A stretch of DNA of 36,967 nucleotides, from assembly GCA_964427415.1 (NCBI GenBank), contig CAYRUH010000034.1:1-36967 (forward strand), given 5' to 3'. Both the position numbers and the translations under genes were made by a program. Under the pieces are notes generated by a model, which ran no database searches, was not told where the DNA came from, and worked only from the letters and a program-made list of their open reading frames with translations. Origin of the DNA: Lentisalinibacter sp964427415 (GTDB lineage Bacteria > Pseudomonadota > Gammaproteobacteria > Steroidobacterales > Woeseiaceae). This document shows, one piece after another, positions 24,027-32,800 of this stretch; position 1 is the stretch's first letter; each line of letters begins with the position of its first letter.

Positions 24027-27000
24027 TGGAGGGCCGGCACATCCCGCCGGTCGCCCGGCCGGCGCTCGCGCTGTTCGGTAACCGCCACCTGCTGGTGCTG
24101 GGGGTCATCGTCATCCTGCTGGCGGGCCTCTCCGCCGTCGCCAGCATGCCGCGTATCGAGGACCCGCGGATCACCAACCGCAACCCGAAGGTGATCACGC
24201 TGCTGCCGGGTGCCACGGCGGCGAGGATGGAGGCGCTGGTCACCGACCCGGTCGAGGACGCGCTGCGCGAGATCGCCGAGATCGCAGAGCTGGAATCGAA
24301 CTCCAGGGCCGGTGTGTCCGTGGTCAACATCCAGCTGCAGGACCAGGTTGGCCCGGGCGAGAACGAGCGCATTTTCTCGCGCATCCGGGACCGTCTGAAC
24401 GACGTGGCCGCCGAACTGCCGCCGGGCGCGCGGCTGGACTTCGACGACGAATTCAGCGCCACCGCTTTCAGCCTGGTGGCTTCCATCAGCTGGGAGCAGG
24501 GCGGCGAGCCCCAACTGACGCTGATGAACCGCCTGGCGGAGGAGCTGGCCGACCGGCTGCGCAACGTCCCGGGCACGGAACTCGTCAGGCTCTACGGCCA
24601 GCCCGCCGAGGAGATCACGGTGACCCTGGATCGGGACCGGTTGGCGGCGCTGGGCCTGACCGCCGCCGAGGCCGCCGCGCGGGTGGCCGGGGCCGATCCC
24701 AAGCAGCCGGCCGGGGCGCTGCGGAGCGGGCAGCGCCAGCTCTTCGTCGAGGTGGCCGGGGAACTCGACTCCGTCGCCCGCGTCGCCTCGATCCCCCTGC
24801 AGGGCAACCGCGCCGGGGCGCTGGTGAGCGTCGGCGATGTCGCCGAGGTGACCCGGGGCTGGCAGGAGCCGCCCGCGGAGATCGCCCGCACGGGGGGCGC
24901 GCGCAGCATCCTCGTCGCCGCGCGCACGGGCCCGGAAATCCGGGTGGACCTGTGGGCCGAGGCGGCGCGGGCTGCGGTGGCGGCCTACGGGGAATCGGTA
25001 GGGCAGGGCATCGGCGTCGAGGTGGCGTTCGATCAGAGCCGCTACACGGAAGAGCGTCTGTCCACCCTCGGCGGCAATCTGTTCGCCGGCGCACTGCTCG
25101 TGATGCTGGTGGTCTTCGTCGGCATGGGCTGGCGCGCCGCGCTGATCGTGGGGGCGGCCCTGCCGCTGTCCGCCGCGCTCACCGTGTTCGGCCTGAACAT
25201 GCTCGGCCAGCAGATCCACCAGATGACGATCTTCGGCATGATCATCGCCATCGGCCTGCTCATCGACAACGCCATCGTCATGACCGACGAGGTGAAGAAG
25301 AAGCTCGACCGGGACGAGGAGCGCACGGAGGCCGTCCGCCACGCGCTGTCCCACCTGTTTACGCCGCTGCTGGCCTCGACCCTGACCACCATCCTCGGCT
25401 TCATGCCGGTGTTCCTGCTGCCGGGCCCCATGGGCGACTTCGTCGGGCCGATCGCGATCGCGGTGGTGCTGGCGCTCACTGCCTCGTTCCTGATCGCGAC
25501 CACCTTCATTCCGGTGCTCGCCGGCATCAATCTGCGGCGGCGCCAGGCGGGGCAGCGCTACCACTGGTGGGACGCCGGCGTGCGCTCGCAGCCGCTGGCT
25601 GCGGGCTACCGGCGCCTGCTCACGGCCGCCGTGAACCGGCCCTGGGTCACCGCGGGCGCGTGTCTGGTGCTGCCGGTCTCCGGTTTCATCCTGGCCGGCA
25701 CTCTCGGCCAGCAGTTCTTCCCGCCAGCGGACCGGGATCATTTCGAGATCGAGGTCTGGCTGCCGCCGGATGCCTCGATCTCCCGCACCGCCGGCCTGGC
25801 CGCCCGCATCGAGGCGACGTTGCGCCGGGAGCACGGCGTCGCCCGGGTCGACTGGCGGGTCGGCGGCAGTTATCCGACCATTTACTACAACCGGGTCATG
25901 CGCCAGGACGGCAATGCTGCCTACGCCCACGCGATGGTCTACACGGATACGCTGGCGAGCGCCAAGCGCCTTACCCGGGAACTGCCGCGTGCCCTCTCGG
26001 ACCGGTTTCCGGAAGCCTCCATCATCGTCAGCCCGTTCGCCCAGGGGCCGCCGGTGGCCGCGCCGGTGGGCTTCCGCATCGAAGGGCCGGACGTCTCGAC
26101 GCTGAAGCGTCTGGGAGACGAACTCCGGCGTATCATGCACACCGTCCCCGGGATACTGCAGACCCGTGCCAGCGTGACCGGCGGCGAGCCGAAACTTGCG
26201 TTCCGCGCCGACGAATACGCCGTGCGGCTAGCCGGCCTCAGCCTGAGCGACGTCGCCGGGCAGATGCAGGCGAACCTGGAGGGCGCCACCGGCGGCACCG
26301 TGCTGGAGGACCTCGAAGAGCTGCCGGTGCGGGTGCGGTTGTCCCGGGAAGCCCAGGCCACGACGGCGGCGATCGCCGGCTTCTCCCTGCTGGCGCCCGC
26401 TCTCGACGGCCAGTGGATTCCGGCCGACGCCGTCGGCGAGATCACGCTGGTGCCCGAGGCGGCCAGCATCAGCCGCCGCGACGGCCGCCGTGTCAACAAC
26501 GTCTACGGCTACATCCGCCGCGACGCGCTGGCGATCGACGTCACCAACGCCGTGCGCGAGGGCATGCAGGCTGCCGGCTACGCCCTGCCGCCCGGTTACA
26601 CGCTCGCCGTCGCGGGTGACAGCGAGGAACAGTCGGAAGCGTTCGGCGAGCTGCTGGCCTACATGCCCGTGCTCCTGCTGTTGATGGCCGCGACCATCAT
26701 CCTGTCTTTCCGCAGCGTTACGCTGGCGGCGCTCATCGGCGTGGTCGCCGTGCTCTCGGTCGGTCTCGGCATGCTGTCGCTGTGGGCCGGCGGCTACGCC
26801 CGCGGTTTCAACGCCATCATCGGCAGCGCCGGCCTGATCGGCGTGGCCATCAACGGCACCATCGTCGTGCTGGCCGGCATCCGCGCTAATCCGCGCGCCC
26901 GCTCCGGCGCCGCGGATGCCATCGTGGAGGAGACCGTTGCGGCCACCCGGCACATCGCCAGCACCACTCTGACCACCGTCGGCGGCTTCGTGCCGCTGCT

Positions 27001-27175
27001 CGTCTTCACCGGCGGCGACTTCTGGCCGCCGCTCGCCATCGTCATCGCCGGCGGCGTGTTCTTCTCCATCACGCTGTCCCTCGGCTTCACGCCGGCGGTC
27101 TACCGGCTGCTGCACCGGCGGCGGTGGCGGCGGGCCGAGGCCCTGGCGGCGCCCGGCGGGAGTGTGCCGGCATGA
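24026..27175 (+). CDS. RND efflux permease (AcrB/HAE-like superfamily)
   Basis: The 1049-residue protein has the RND plan: TM1, a large periplasmic loop, TM2-7, a second loop (with LAARIEATLRREHGVARVD) and TM8-12. It is the proton-driven pump of a tripartite efflux system. The proton-relay region differs from E. coli AcrB. TM4 reads LLIDNAIV, so Asp414 is kept but the second Asp is Asn415. In TM10 the segment GVAINGTIVVL (residues 939-949) has no lysine where AcrB has Lys940. Related pumps in an Asn/no-Lys subgroup exist, so function is likely, with altered coupling. The gene overlaps its neighbours at both ends (TAATG and ATGA), so the three pump genes form a tight operon. The substrate is unknown. 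Confidence 0.93.
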   Translation: MEGRHIPPVARPALALFGNRHLLVLGVIVILLAGLSAVASMPRIEDPRITNRNPKVITLLPGATAARMEALVTDPVEDALREIAEIAELESNSRAGVSVVNIQLQDQVGPGENERIFSRIRDRLNDVAAELPPGARLDFDDEFSATAFSLVASISWEQGGEPQLTLMNRLAEELADRLRNVPGTELVRLYGQPAEEITVTLDRDRLAALGLTAAEAAARVAGADPKQPAGALRSGQRQLFVEVAGELDSVARVASIPLQGNRAGALVSVGDVAEVTRGWQEPPAEIARTGGARSILVAARTGPEIRVDLWAEAARAAVAAYGESVGQGIGVEVAFDQSRYTEERLSTLGGNLFAGALLVMLVVFVGMGWRAALIVGAALPLSAALTVFGLNMLGQQIHQMTIFGMIIAIGLLIDNAIVMTDEVKKKLDRDEERTEAVRHALSHLFTPLLASTLTTILGFMPVFLLPGPMGDFVGPIAIAVVLALTASFLIATTFIPVLAGINLRRRQAGQRYHWWDAGVRSQPLAAGYRRLLTAAVNRPWVTAGACLVLPVSGFILAGTLGQQFFPPADRDHFEIEVWLPPDASISRTAGLAARIEATLRREHGVARVDWRVGGSYPTIYYNRVMRQDGNAAYAHAMVYTDTLASAKRLTRELPRALSDRFPEASIIVSPFAQGPPVAAPVGFRIEGPDVSTLKRLGDELRRIMHTVPGILQTRASVTGGEPKLAFRADEYAVRLAGLSLSDVAGQMQANLEGATGGTVLEDLEELPVRVRLSREAQATTAAIAGFSLLAPALDGQWIPADAVGEITLVPEAASISRRDGRRVNNVYGYIRRDALAIDVTNAVREGMQAAGYALPPGYTLAVAGDSEEQSEAFGELLAYMPVLLLLMAATIILSFRSVTLAALIGVVAVLSVGLGMLSLWAGGYARGFNAIIGSAGLIGVAINGTIVVLAGIRANPRARSGAADAIVEETVAATRHIASTTLTTVGGFVPLLVFTGGDFWPPLAIVIAGGVFFSITLSLGFTPAVYRLLHRRRWRRAEALAAPGGSVPA

Positions 27176-28653
27176 GCACCGATGTCCTGAAGCGAGCCGC
27201 TCTCGTTGCCCTGACGATGAGCGGCGCACTGGGCCTCACCGGCTGCGCGGTGGGACCGGATTACGAGCCGCCGCAGAGCGAGGGCGGAGAATGGCTGGCT
27301 CCGCCCGACGGCGTCACCACGGAGAGCCTGCCGGCGGCATGGTGGTCGCTGCTCGAGCAGCCGGAGGTCGGCGGCTACGTGGAGGCGGCGCTGGCAGAGA
27401 ACCGGGACCTGCGCGCGGCCGTGGCCCGGGTGGAGGAGGCCCGGGCGCTGCGCGGCGTGGCGGCCGCCGCGCTGTGGCCGCGGCTGGACGCCGAGGGCAG
27501 CTATACCTGGTACGAGCAGAGCCTGAACTCGCCGGGCGCCGCCTCCCAGATCATCGGCGCAGGACTGGCCTCCAGGGACGGCGAGTTCTATAACGCCCGT
27601 CTGGATGCGAGCTGGGAGCTGGATCTGTTCGGCGTCTCCCGCCGCCGCCTCGAGGCGGCCGATGCGGGCAGCGCCGCCGCCGCCGCGGCCGCCGCCGGCA
27701 CCGCGCTCGCGGTGGTGGCGGAGACGGTCAGCGCCTGGATCGAGTACCGCGGCGCCCGCAAGCGCCTGGCGGTTACGCGCCGCAGCGTCGACGCCCAGGC
27801 CGAGACGCTGGAGATCACGCGCTCCAGGGTCGACATTGGTCTGGCCCGGCAGCTGGATGCCCTGCGGGCCGAGGCCGAGCTGCGCTCGACGCGGGCGCGG
27901 CTGCCGGCCCTGCAGGCGGCGGCTGCGGCGAGTGCTGACCGGCTCGCGGTGCTGACCGGCCGTACGCCGGGCGAGGTGCGTGCCGGCCTGGAGGGCGAGC
28001 TGGCGCTGCCCGAGTCCCCGGCGAGCCTGCCGGTGGGCCTGCGAGCGGAGATCCTGCGCCGGCGGCCCGACGTGATCGCGGCCGAGCGGGAGCTCGCTGC
28101 CGCCACCGCGGTGGTGGGCGGGGCGACGGCGGCATTCTTCCCCCGCCTGGTGCTCGGCGCGAGCGGCGGTTTCGAGGCGGGCGACGTGGCAGACCTCGCC
28201 ACCGGCGACAGCCGCAGCCTCGGCATCGTGCCGTTCCTGCGCTGGCCGCTATTTCAGGGCGGGCGGCTGCGGGCCGAGCTGCGTGCGGCGGAAGCGCGGC
28301 AACGGGCAGCGCTGGCGCGCTACGAGGGCGCCGTGCTGCGCGCGCTCGCGGATGCGGAGTCCGCCCTGGCTGCCTGGGCCGGCGAGCACGGCACGCTCGC
28401 CGAACTCAGAAAGGCCTCTGCGGCGGCCGCGCAGGCCGCCGACATCGCTGCCCGGCTGTACGACAAGGGGCTGGGCGACTTCCTGAGCGTGCTGGACGCC
28501 GAGCGCCGCCACGCCGAGACCGACGACGAGCGCGTGCGCGCCGAGATCCGCACGCTGCTCGCGCTGGTGCGGGTGCACAAAGCGCTGGGCGTCGGCCCGG
28601 GAGTCGGCCCGGCAGGCAGCATGGGCGCCGCCCGGCAGGACAGCGCGCTGTAA
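27172..28653 (+). CDS. RND efflux outer-membrane channel (NodT/OprM-like lipoprotein)
   Basis: The 493-residue protein begins with a lipoprotein signal (lipobox LTGC) followed by AVGPDYEPP, the classic start of NodT-type TolC-like factors. It contains two OEP repeats with long Ala/Glu/Arg-rich helices (about 85-240 and 310-470) and the conserved LRAEILRRRPDVIAAERELAAA segment. It forms the trimeric outer-membrane tunnel of the pump. The ATG overlaps the permease stop as ATGA. A GGGAG lies nine bases upstream. The longer frame from 27124 lies in the permease coding region. Confidence 0.94.
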   Translation: MSTDVLKRAALVALTMSGALGLTGCAVGPDYEPPQSEGGEWLAPPDGVTTESLPAAWWSLLEQPEVGGYVEAALAENRDLRAAVARVEEARALRGVAAAALWPRLDAEGSYTWYEQSLNSPGAASQIIGAGLASRDGEFYNARLDASWELDLFGVSRRRLEAADAGSAAAAAAAAGTALAVVAETVSAWIEYRGARKRLAVTRRSVDAQAETLEITRSRVDIGLARQLDALRAEAELRSTRARLPALQAAAAASADRLAVLTGRTPGEVRAGLEGELALPESPASLPVGLRAEILRRRPDVIAAERELAAATAVVGGATAAFFPRLVLGASGGFEAGDVADLATGDSRSLGIVPFLRWPLFQGGRLRAELRAAEARQRAALARYEGAVLRALADAESALAAWAGEHGTLAELRKASAAAAQAADIAARLYDKGLGDFLSVLDAERRHAETDDERVRAEIRTLLALVRVHKALGVGPGVGPAGSMGAARQDSAL

Positions 28654-28739
28654 CAAAACGGCAATGAATCCTTAACGTCAGTTTAAAACCCGGGTGATGT
28701 CATTGGCGTCGGTAAAAAAGCAACAAATACGGCGCTGCC

Positions 28740-29435
28740 ATGGATCCCGCCTCCATACTGCTGGTCGACAACGACCCCGATTGCCGCGCTGAACTCGCCC
28801 GGCATCTCCGGGAACTCGGACACCGTGTGAGTGAAGCGGAGACGGCCGGGCAGGCCGTGCGGGAAGTGCGGGACCGCCTGCCGGACCTCATGGTGCTCGA
28901 ATCGCTGCTGCCCGACGTCCACGGCGTCGAGGTGCTGCAGGACGTGCGGCGCAACGACCGCCTGCGGCCGCTGCGCGTCGTTATGACCTCTCGCGCGCCG
29001 ACCACCCGGGACGTGGTCAGGGCCTTCGAGTGCGGTGCCGACGACTTCGTGGGCAAGCCCTACGTGATGGCTGAGATGATGGCCCGCATCGGTGCCTGCC
29101 TGCGCCGGCCGACCAGCGCGGGCGCCAACGACGTCCTCAGCGCCGGCGAGATCATGGTGGACCCCTCGAGCCACCGGGTCACCGTGGCCGGCAGGCCCGC
29201 CGCGCTCGCGCCGCGGGAGTACCGCCTCATGAGCTTCCTGGTCTCCAACCCGGACCGGGTCTACACCCGCAGCCAGCTGCTGATCTATGTCTGGGACCGG
29301 GACACGAAAGTGGGCCCGCGCACGGTAGACGTCCACATCCGCCGGCTGAGGAAGATCCTGGAGCCCTACGGCCTCGCCCATTACATCCAGACCGTGCGCG
29401 GCAGCGGTTACCGGTTTTCTCTCGACGATGGCTGA
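28740..29435 (+). CDS. OmpR/PhoB-type response regulator with Glu at the phospho-acceptor site
   Basis: The 231-residue protein has a receiver domain (1-120) and a C-terminal winged helix (about 130-228; segments EYRLMSFLVSNPDRVYTRSQLL and VDVHIRRLRKILEP, and the final VRGSGYRF). The receiver keeps the acidic pocket (Asp10, Asp12), the switch Thr in MTSR and the Lys in GKPY. The acceptor position in DLMVLESLLPD is Glu54 (codon GAA, 28899-28901) instead of Asp. Glu cannot form the usual acyl-phosphate and often mimics the active state, so this regulator may be constitutively active or regulated otherwise. No histidine kinase gene follows. It probably regulates the TBDT downstream. Confidence 0.9.
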   Translation: MDPASILLVDNDPDCRAELARHLRELGHRVSEAETAGQAVREVRDRLPDLMVLESLLPDVHGVEVLQDVRRNDRLRPLRVVMTSRAPTTRDVVRAFECGADDFVGKPYVMAEMMARIGACLRRPTSAGANDVLSAGEIMVDPSSHRVTVAGRPAALAPREYRLMSFLVSNPDRVYTRSQLLIYVWDRDTKVGPRTVDVHIRRLRKILEPYGLAHYIQTVRGSGYRFSLDDG

Positions 29436-29484
29436 GCGCATCAGGAGTGGATCAGGAAATCGTGGCGTGGGATTGGCGGGCTGC
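29430..29484. repeat. Left copy of a 55-bp sequence flanking an assembly gap
   Basis: These 55 bases are identical to 29585-29639 on the other side of the 100-N gap. The exact match ending at the gap edges suggests two contigs that share one assembler k-mer rather than a true duplication. Confidence 0.9.
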
Positions 29485-29584
29485 NNNNNNNNNNNNNNNN
29501 NNNNNNNNNNNNNNNNNNNNNNNNNNNNNNNNNNNNNNNNNNNNNNNNNNNNNNNNNNNNNNNNNNNNNNNNNNNNNNNNNNNN
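29485..29584. other. Assembly gap (100 N)
   Basis: Exactly 100 N, a conventional placeholder for a gap of unknown size. Both flanks carry the same 55 bases, so the true gap may be negative (an overlap) and no sequence may be missing. Confidence 0.95.
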
Positions 29585-29639
29585 GGCTGAGCGCATCAGG
29601 AGTGGATCAGGAAATCGTGGCGTGGGATTGGCGGGCTGC
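29585..29639. repeat. Right copy of the 55-bp gap-flanking sequence
   Basis: Identical to 29430-29484. See the left copy. Confidence 0.9.
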
Positions 29640-29648
29640 GACCACCCA

Positions 29649-29666
29649 TTGTCACAAGCCTGTAAT
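29649..29666 (+). promoter_or_regulatory. Pho-box-like site upstream of the TBDT
   Basis: TTGTCAC-AAGC-CTGTAAT: two 7-bp half-sites with the 4-bp spacer of a Pho box (consensus CTGTCAT-N4-CTGTAAY/CTGTCAC). The second half matches CTGTAAY fully and the first half matches at five of seven. A weak -10-like TAACGT begins ten bases after the box, the spacing seen at E. coli phoA. The site lies about 200 bp upstream of the TBDT start and just after the PhoB-type regulator gene. Function is inferred. Confidence 0.5.
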
Positions 29667-29848
29667 GCAGGCGCGGTAACGTGCGCACCCATGGCCGGTG
29701 CAGCCGGTCGCGCGTCAACGAAAAAACAGGGTGGCGCCGTGCGCGGGCAGCCTCATTCGGGTTTCCGGCAGGGCACTCCACATCGGCGCAGTTACAACGA
29801 AAAGCGGCCCCGCCAGGGACGCCGCGAGATCAGGTAAAGAGGGTAACA

Positions 29849-29866
29849 ATGAGGGTTTTATCGTGA
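29849..29866 (+). CDS. Possible five-codon leader peptide (or true TBDT start before a frameshift)
   Basis: An ATG with a strong Shine-Dalgarno (AAGAGGG, five bases upstream) reads only MRVLS before TGA. The TGA overlaps the TBDT GTG start at 29863 as GTGA. Either this is a leader giving translational coupling, or one base is missing in the TTTT run at 29856-29859. Adding one T would fuse this ATG in frame to the TBDT signal peptide. Confidence 0.4.
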   Translation: MRVLS

Positions 29867-32800
29867 GGCCTATGCCGTTCCGGCTCTGGCTGCTGGCGCT
29901 GGTACTCGCTTTCGTTGCAGTACCGGCCCGCGCCGGCGACTTGTGGGTCTTCGTGTTCCGCGGGGACGATCCGGCAGAGAACCTGCAGGTGACGCTCGAC
30001 AGCGACGCCGCGATCACCACCGGTTTGTCTGGCCTGGCGCGGTTTGACGACCTGGGCGCGGGCACGCATCAGGTGGTGATCCGCGAGGGAGGCAACGATC
30101 TGCATGGCTTTCGCTTCGCCAGCGCCGCGGGTCAAAACGCCGATGTCATCGTCAGGCTGCCGGACGGAGACGGTGACGTGCAGGTCGACGTGGAAACCTA
30201 TGCGACCAGAGAGGCTCGCGCGGAGCGGGGCGATGCCCCTGCCGGGCGACTCGTCGGCTCCGTGACCAGCGCCGGGACCGGGAATCCGGTTGCAGATGCG
30301 CAGATCACGGTCGACGGTGAGGAGTTTACGACTCGCACAGACTTGTCTGGCAACTTCGAGCTGGAGTTACCGCGGGGCATTTACCGGCTGACCGTATCGC
30401 ACCCCGGTTACGCGGCCAAAACGTCCGGCCAGATCAGGGTCGTCGGCTCTCTGGAGCAGCAGGCCAGGCTGACCCTGTCCCGCCAGGATGTTGAAGCCGT
30501 AGCGGCCGTCCCCGACGCGCAGGACGAGATCGAGGAGGTCGTGGTCGTCGGCCGCTATGTCGCCGATACGGCCGCCGTACGCGAACGCGATGCGCTGGCC
30601 GTTACCGACTTCATCGACATCGAGCAATTGGCCAGATTCGGCGACAGCGATGTGGCTGCCGCCCTGGGCCGAACCGTGGGTGTGACCATTCAGGAGGATA
30701 AATTCGTCTTTGTGCGCGGCCTCGGCGGCCGTTACACCACGACTTCCCTGAATGGGACGTCCCTGGCCAGCACCGACCCGACGCGCCGCACCGTGCCGCT
30801 GGACCTCTTCCCTGCCAGCATGCTGGAGCGGATATCGATCCAGAAGGCGTTTACGCCGGACCTGCCCGGAGACTCGACCGGCGCCCACGTCAAGCTGGTG
30901 ACCAAATCCTATCCGGCCGAGCCGGTGCGGGAGATTTCATTCGGAATCAGCGGCGGTTCGCGGGTGACGGGCAAGACGCTGGTGACGGATCCGACGAGCG
31001 GCGATCTGGATTTTCTCGGTTATGACGATGGCGAGCGTGCGCTGCCCCTCCTCGTGCAGGGCGTGCAGGCCTTTAACGATTCGGATCTGCCGCTACCGCC
31101 TCCTCCGGATTCCCTGGTCGAACTCGCGGGAGAGTCGTTCAGTAACCAGCTGACCCCGGTCGGCGATGATACCGATCCCGGGTACAGCCTCGGTGTCACA
31201 TTGGGTGACAGTTTCGGGATTGGCGATACCGAGTTCGGTTACCTGGCCGTGCTGGACTATTCCAATAACTGGTCGGCGCAGGAAAACGGTTTTGGCTCGA
31301 CTTTCCGCCGCGAGGCCGAGGGGCTGGTCCAGAATACGACGAGCGACTTCGAGAAGGCGACTAATACGGTCGACATCAATGGCTTGCTGAGCCTCGGCGC
31401 CGAGTTCGGGCGTAACAACGAACTACGCCTGGTGACCATGGTGAACCGCAGCACGTTCACCAGCGTGCGCCGGGATGAGGGTCTGAACGAGGGCGCCGAC
31501 CTGCAATTCGCAGAAGACCAGATCGAATGGACCGAGCGTACGCTGATCACCCAGGGCGTCTCCGGTAATCACTTCTTCCCCAACGCCGGTGACCTCGAGC
31601 TGGACTGGAATCTCTCCTACGCCTTCGGCGACCGCTACTCTCCGGACCGGCGTGCCGTGCTGTTCCAGGAACAACGCGAGGGGCGGGGGCTCGAACTGGA
31701 ACCGGAGCGTGGCAACACCGAGAGACGTTTCGAGGAACTCGAGGACGAGAATCTGGAGTTCAATACCAGCGCGCTGTACCGGCTGGAGTTCGGCGACACC
31801 CTGAGCGGCGCGGTGAAGGCCGGCGGCGGCGTAATCAGGAAGGAGCGGGAGTTCGACGTAGAGCGTTTCGGGTTCAGGCTGCGCGGTAATGACCGGGACG
31901 TTCTGCTCGGCGACAGGAACAGTGCCGAGCAAATCCTGTCCGCGGAGAACATCGGTCCGCTGTTCGTCCTGGAAGACCGCACCGAGCCGCGCGATAACTT
32001 CGACGCGGACTGGGATATCGACTGGGTATACGCCATGGGCACGCTGGAGTCGGAGCGCTTCCAGTTCAATGCCGGTGTGCGCGTCGAGGAGTCCGATCAG
32101 ACTCTCGACACTTTCCAGGAGATCACCGGACAGCCCGAAACGGTGAAGCTTAAGCAGACGGATACCCTGCCTGCTGCCTCCGCAACCTGGTTCATGAACA
32201 GTCAAATGCAACTGCGCTTCGCCTACAGCGAGACCGTGGCCCGGCCGGACTTCAAAGAGCTCTCGAACGCGCGCTTCGTCGATCCCCTGTTCAACTTCGT
32301 CGTGCAGGGTAATTCGAACCTGCAGATCAGCTCCGTCACCAACTTCGACCTGCGCTGGGAATGGTTCTTCAACGATCAGGATAACCTGACGGTCGGTATC
32401 TTCTACAAGGAGATCGACGATCCCATCGAGCTCGTCTTCCGCAATATTTCTTCCAGCGCCGAGCCCGATCGTATCTTCCGTAATCAGACTTCCGCCGAGC
32501 TCAGCGGGATTGAAGTCGATTTCCGCAAGGAATTCGCACTGGATGCCGGATACACACAGAGCCTTTTCCTCGGCCTGAACGCCTCGCTCATCGATTCGGA
32601 GGTTGAGCTGGAGCCGGAAACGGCGGTCTCCGAAGGCCAGACCAGGCGCGCTCTGCAGGACCAGGCTGAGAGTACGCTGAACGTCCAGGTCGGCTATGAC
32701 CATCTGGGTCTCGGCCACCAGGTCACCCTGCTCTACAACCGGGTCGGCGACCGTATCTCGGAGGGTGGCGGCGGCGGTCTGCCGGAAGTGATCGAGGTGC

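Larger units (their letters stand above)
29436..29862. other. Intergenic region with assembly gap and regulatory elements
   Basis: This 427-base stretch between the response regulator and the TBDT holds a duplicated 55-mer, 100 N, a Pho-box-like site (29649-29666) and a short upstream reading frame (29849-29866). If the duplication is an assembly overlap, the true distance between the genes is about 270-280 bp. The ATG at 29428 overlaps the regulator stop but leads to no recognisable protein. Confidence 0.6.

Noticed and set aside
23897..26140. Long minus-strand open frame (747 codons) opposite the RND genes
   Set aside because: It is antisense to two clearly conserved genes and its translation is low-complexity (His/Gln/Arg/Gly-rich), typical of a GC-rich shadow frame.
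29428..29679. ATG overlapping the response-regulator stop, as if a histidine kinase followed
   Set aside because: The frame runs into Ns and, if the 55-mer copies are merged, reads only about 85 codons with no kinase features.
31423..32718. 431-codon minus-strand frame opposite the TBDT barrel
   Set aside because: Shadow frame of a barrel-coding region with no motif of its own.
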